Below are positions 62,408-64,000 of a DNA stretch of 64,000 nt, piece after piece. The first letter of the stretch is position 1. The number at the start of each line of letters is the position of its first letter. The position numbers were made by a program, and so were the translations under genes. This DNA comes from Chondrilla cf. caribensis (lineage: Eukaryota; Porifera; Demospongiae; Chondrillida; Chondrillidae), in contig OZ026568.1 in assembly GCA_964020155.1 (NCBI GenBank), positions 577,001 through 641,000 on the forward strand. The letters are read 5' to 3'. Below the pieces are notes generated by a model. The model was not told the origin of the DNA, did not search any database, and saw only the letters and a list, made by a program, of their open reading frames with translations.

Positions 62408-63981
62408 TCAAATGGAGGTGACGTGTTCAAGGTGGGGTTTCTGGGGGGAGTGGTCTGGAGACTCTTGGAACTTTGAATTCTCCACCTCCATCTTGGTGGA
62501 TCCGAACACATCAGTTCCTGCCTCCGCACTGAGGAAGTCCCAAATTAGAATGGTGTCATCGTGAGAGCTGCTCACAATCTGGAAGTCATCAAACTGTAGT
62601 CTGAAGACACGTCCCGTGTGTTCCTGGAAGATGGAGAAGTTGTTCAGCATAACACCTCACTCAGTGAGGGATGATACAATAGATGAATATTTATCATATT
62701 GGTACTGGGAAAGTGTGGCAGATAAACAGGTTTGGCAGATTGATGAGAATGCACTGCACATGTAAAACACGCAAAGTTACGGTACTTCCCATAGTAAACT
62801 TTATGACGTCAGGCGGTCAGACCGAAAGTTGTCAGATGACCGTATGGGTGTCGATCGATGACCGTCTGGGTGTTGGTCAGTGACCGTTCGCTTTATCATC
62901 CACTACGCTACATATTACCGTGACGATCGAGAATGTTAAATAGAAACCGCCACGTTGATTTCCTTCTGCGACTGCAGCCTCAGTTCTTCCAAAGTTGTTT
63001 TATCATTCTCCTCCATTCGCATGTCTATCTTTTTATGATGAAATCGGTTCGAAAATCTGGTACCCATCCTCCTTGCAATACATAGTCCAGGCCTCACGAT
63101 AATTAGGAAAATATTCAGTTTGTGGGTAATTGCTAAACAATGCCTTAAATCCTGTCGAGAGAAATCCGTTCTCTATTGCGAAAATCAAGGACTGTTGATC
63201 GACCGCTAATTGACTACCGGTCTGACCGCCTGACGTCACGAAGTTTACTATGGGAAGTACCGTAAGTACATAGATACAGTGTATAGGGAGGAATCACTGC
63301 ACCACACACTGGACAGTGTACGTATGCACTCTGACCGTTGATCGACCATTGATTGACCGCTAATCGACTACCGGTCTGACTGCCTGACGTCATGAAGTTT
63401 ACTATTGGAAGTACCTAAGTACATAGCTACAGTGTATAGGGAGGAATCACTGCAGCACACACTGGACAGTGTATAGGGAGGAATCACTACACCACACACT
63501 GGACAGTGTATAGGGAGGAATCACTGCACCACACACTGGACAGTGTATAGGGAGGAATCACTGCACCACACACTGGACAGTGTATAGGGAGGAATCACTG
63601 CACCACACACTGGACAGTGTATAGGGAGGAATCACTGCACCACATACTGGACAGTGTATAGGGAGGAATCACTGCACCACATACTGGACAGTGTATAGGG
63701 AGGAATTACTGCACCACATACTGGACAGTGTATAGGGAGGAATCACTGCACCACACACTGGACAGTGTATAGGGAGGAATCACTGCACCACACACTGAAC
63801 AGTGTATAGGGAGGAATCACTGCACCATACACTGGACAGTACACTGGACATGAAGGTTCACAGATTGTATACACACACACATGTAGACAGAGTGTAGCTT
63901 ACAGCTAGTGTCCTCAGACAGAGCTCAGCTGTTGGTGTACGAGGATCGAGGGCTGCTTTCAAGTCCCAAATCTTGATAGTT
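62408..63981 (-). CDS. BTRC: 3' end of an intact beta-TrCP-like F-box/WD40 protein (continues beyond window)
   Basis: Two exons: 63981-63903 ('[16 protein letters not shown]', 'LCLRTLA') and 62623-62408 ('[20 protein letters not shown]', '[11 protein letters not shown]', then a 31-residue tail and stop TGA). These correspond to the last WD40 blades and C-terminal tail of BTRC/FBXW11, which recognise the DSGxxS phosphodegron for SCF-dependent ubiquitination. The Gln codon mutated to stop in the duplicate is intact here. The remaining exons should lie past 64000. The intron between the two exons holds a MITE and an expanded minisatellite. Confidence 0.88.
62777..63265. mobile_element. 489-bp MITE with about 48-bp terminal inverted repeats
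   Basis: Left end 'TTACGGTACTTCCCATAGTA', right end its complement. The inverted repeat continues through 'gacgtcaggcggtcagaccg'. Sister copy at 43924-44507, and a lone right-end fragment at 63323-63425. Confidence 0.88.
63278..63840. repeat. 37-bp minisatellite, about 12 copies, interrupted by a MITE end fragment
   Basis: One unit at 63278-63316, then a MITE end fragment, then about 11 tandem units from 63430. The duplicate intron has about three units (44519-44640). Confidence 0.95.
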
Positions 63982-64000
63982 CTGTGAGGTAGACACACAT

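Overview
The window looks like genomic DNA of an early-branching metazoan, most likely a marine sponge. It is AT-rich and repeat-dense, with many short phase-consistent introns. It holds an NLR-type immune receptor (NACHT, LRR and death-fold domains) that carries a 2A-like ribosome-skipping motif, a multi-Tudor piRNA-pathway protein, a beta-TrCP-type WD40 protein and an EGF/VWD-type adhesion protein. The species cannot be named from this sequence.

Layout. 1-1.7 kb: 3' end of a plus-strand secreted or membrane protein (VWD-adjacent region, two EGF exons, C-terminal domain). 1.7-16.9 kb: gene-poor and repeat-rich. Its only convincing genes are two intronless, TATA-driven secreted proteins (4382-4876 and 13533-14036) whose core matches the Tlde1/DUF2778 L,D-transpeptidase family of bacterial cell-wall enzymes. 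An orphan EGF exon and at least three families of 180-370 bp tandem repeats lie between them. 16.9-27.0 kb (minus strand): a complete seven-exon TDRD1-like gene (RRM, MYND finger, six canonical Tudor domains, polyQ; about 2600 aa). 27.6-43.2 kb (minus): NLR-A, 16 exons, broken by a 1-nt deletion in the NACHT exon. 43.6-45.1 kb (minus): the last three exons of a beta-TrCP-like gene, with a premature stop. 46.2-48.4 kb (minus): a 5'-only copy of the TDRD1-like gene (exons 1-5). 49.5-61.8 kb (minus): NLR-B, 16 exons, intact, about 1453 aa. 62.4-64.0 kb (minus): the last two exons of an intact beta-TrCP-like gene that continues past the window.

The 25-64 kb half is explained by one tandem duplication of about 20.7 kb. 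The ancestral order TDRD1 - NLR - BTRC became TDRD1 - NLR-A - (broken BTRC / broken TDRD1) - NLR-B - BTRC, with a breakpoint near 45.84 kb. Microsatellites, minisatellites and miniature inverted-repeat elements have since diverged between the two copies. One MITE is present in one copy and missing from the matching site in the other, giving a filled/empty pair.

The two strongest biological leads follow. (1) Both NLR genes start with a signal-peptide-like leader that ends in a perfect 2A motif (GDVEINPGP), so one ORF should yield a separate leader peptide and a cytosolic receptor. (2) An animal locus carries a duplicated, secreted, bacterial-type L,D-transpeptidase-like protein, which suggests an acquired antibacterial enzyme family.
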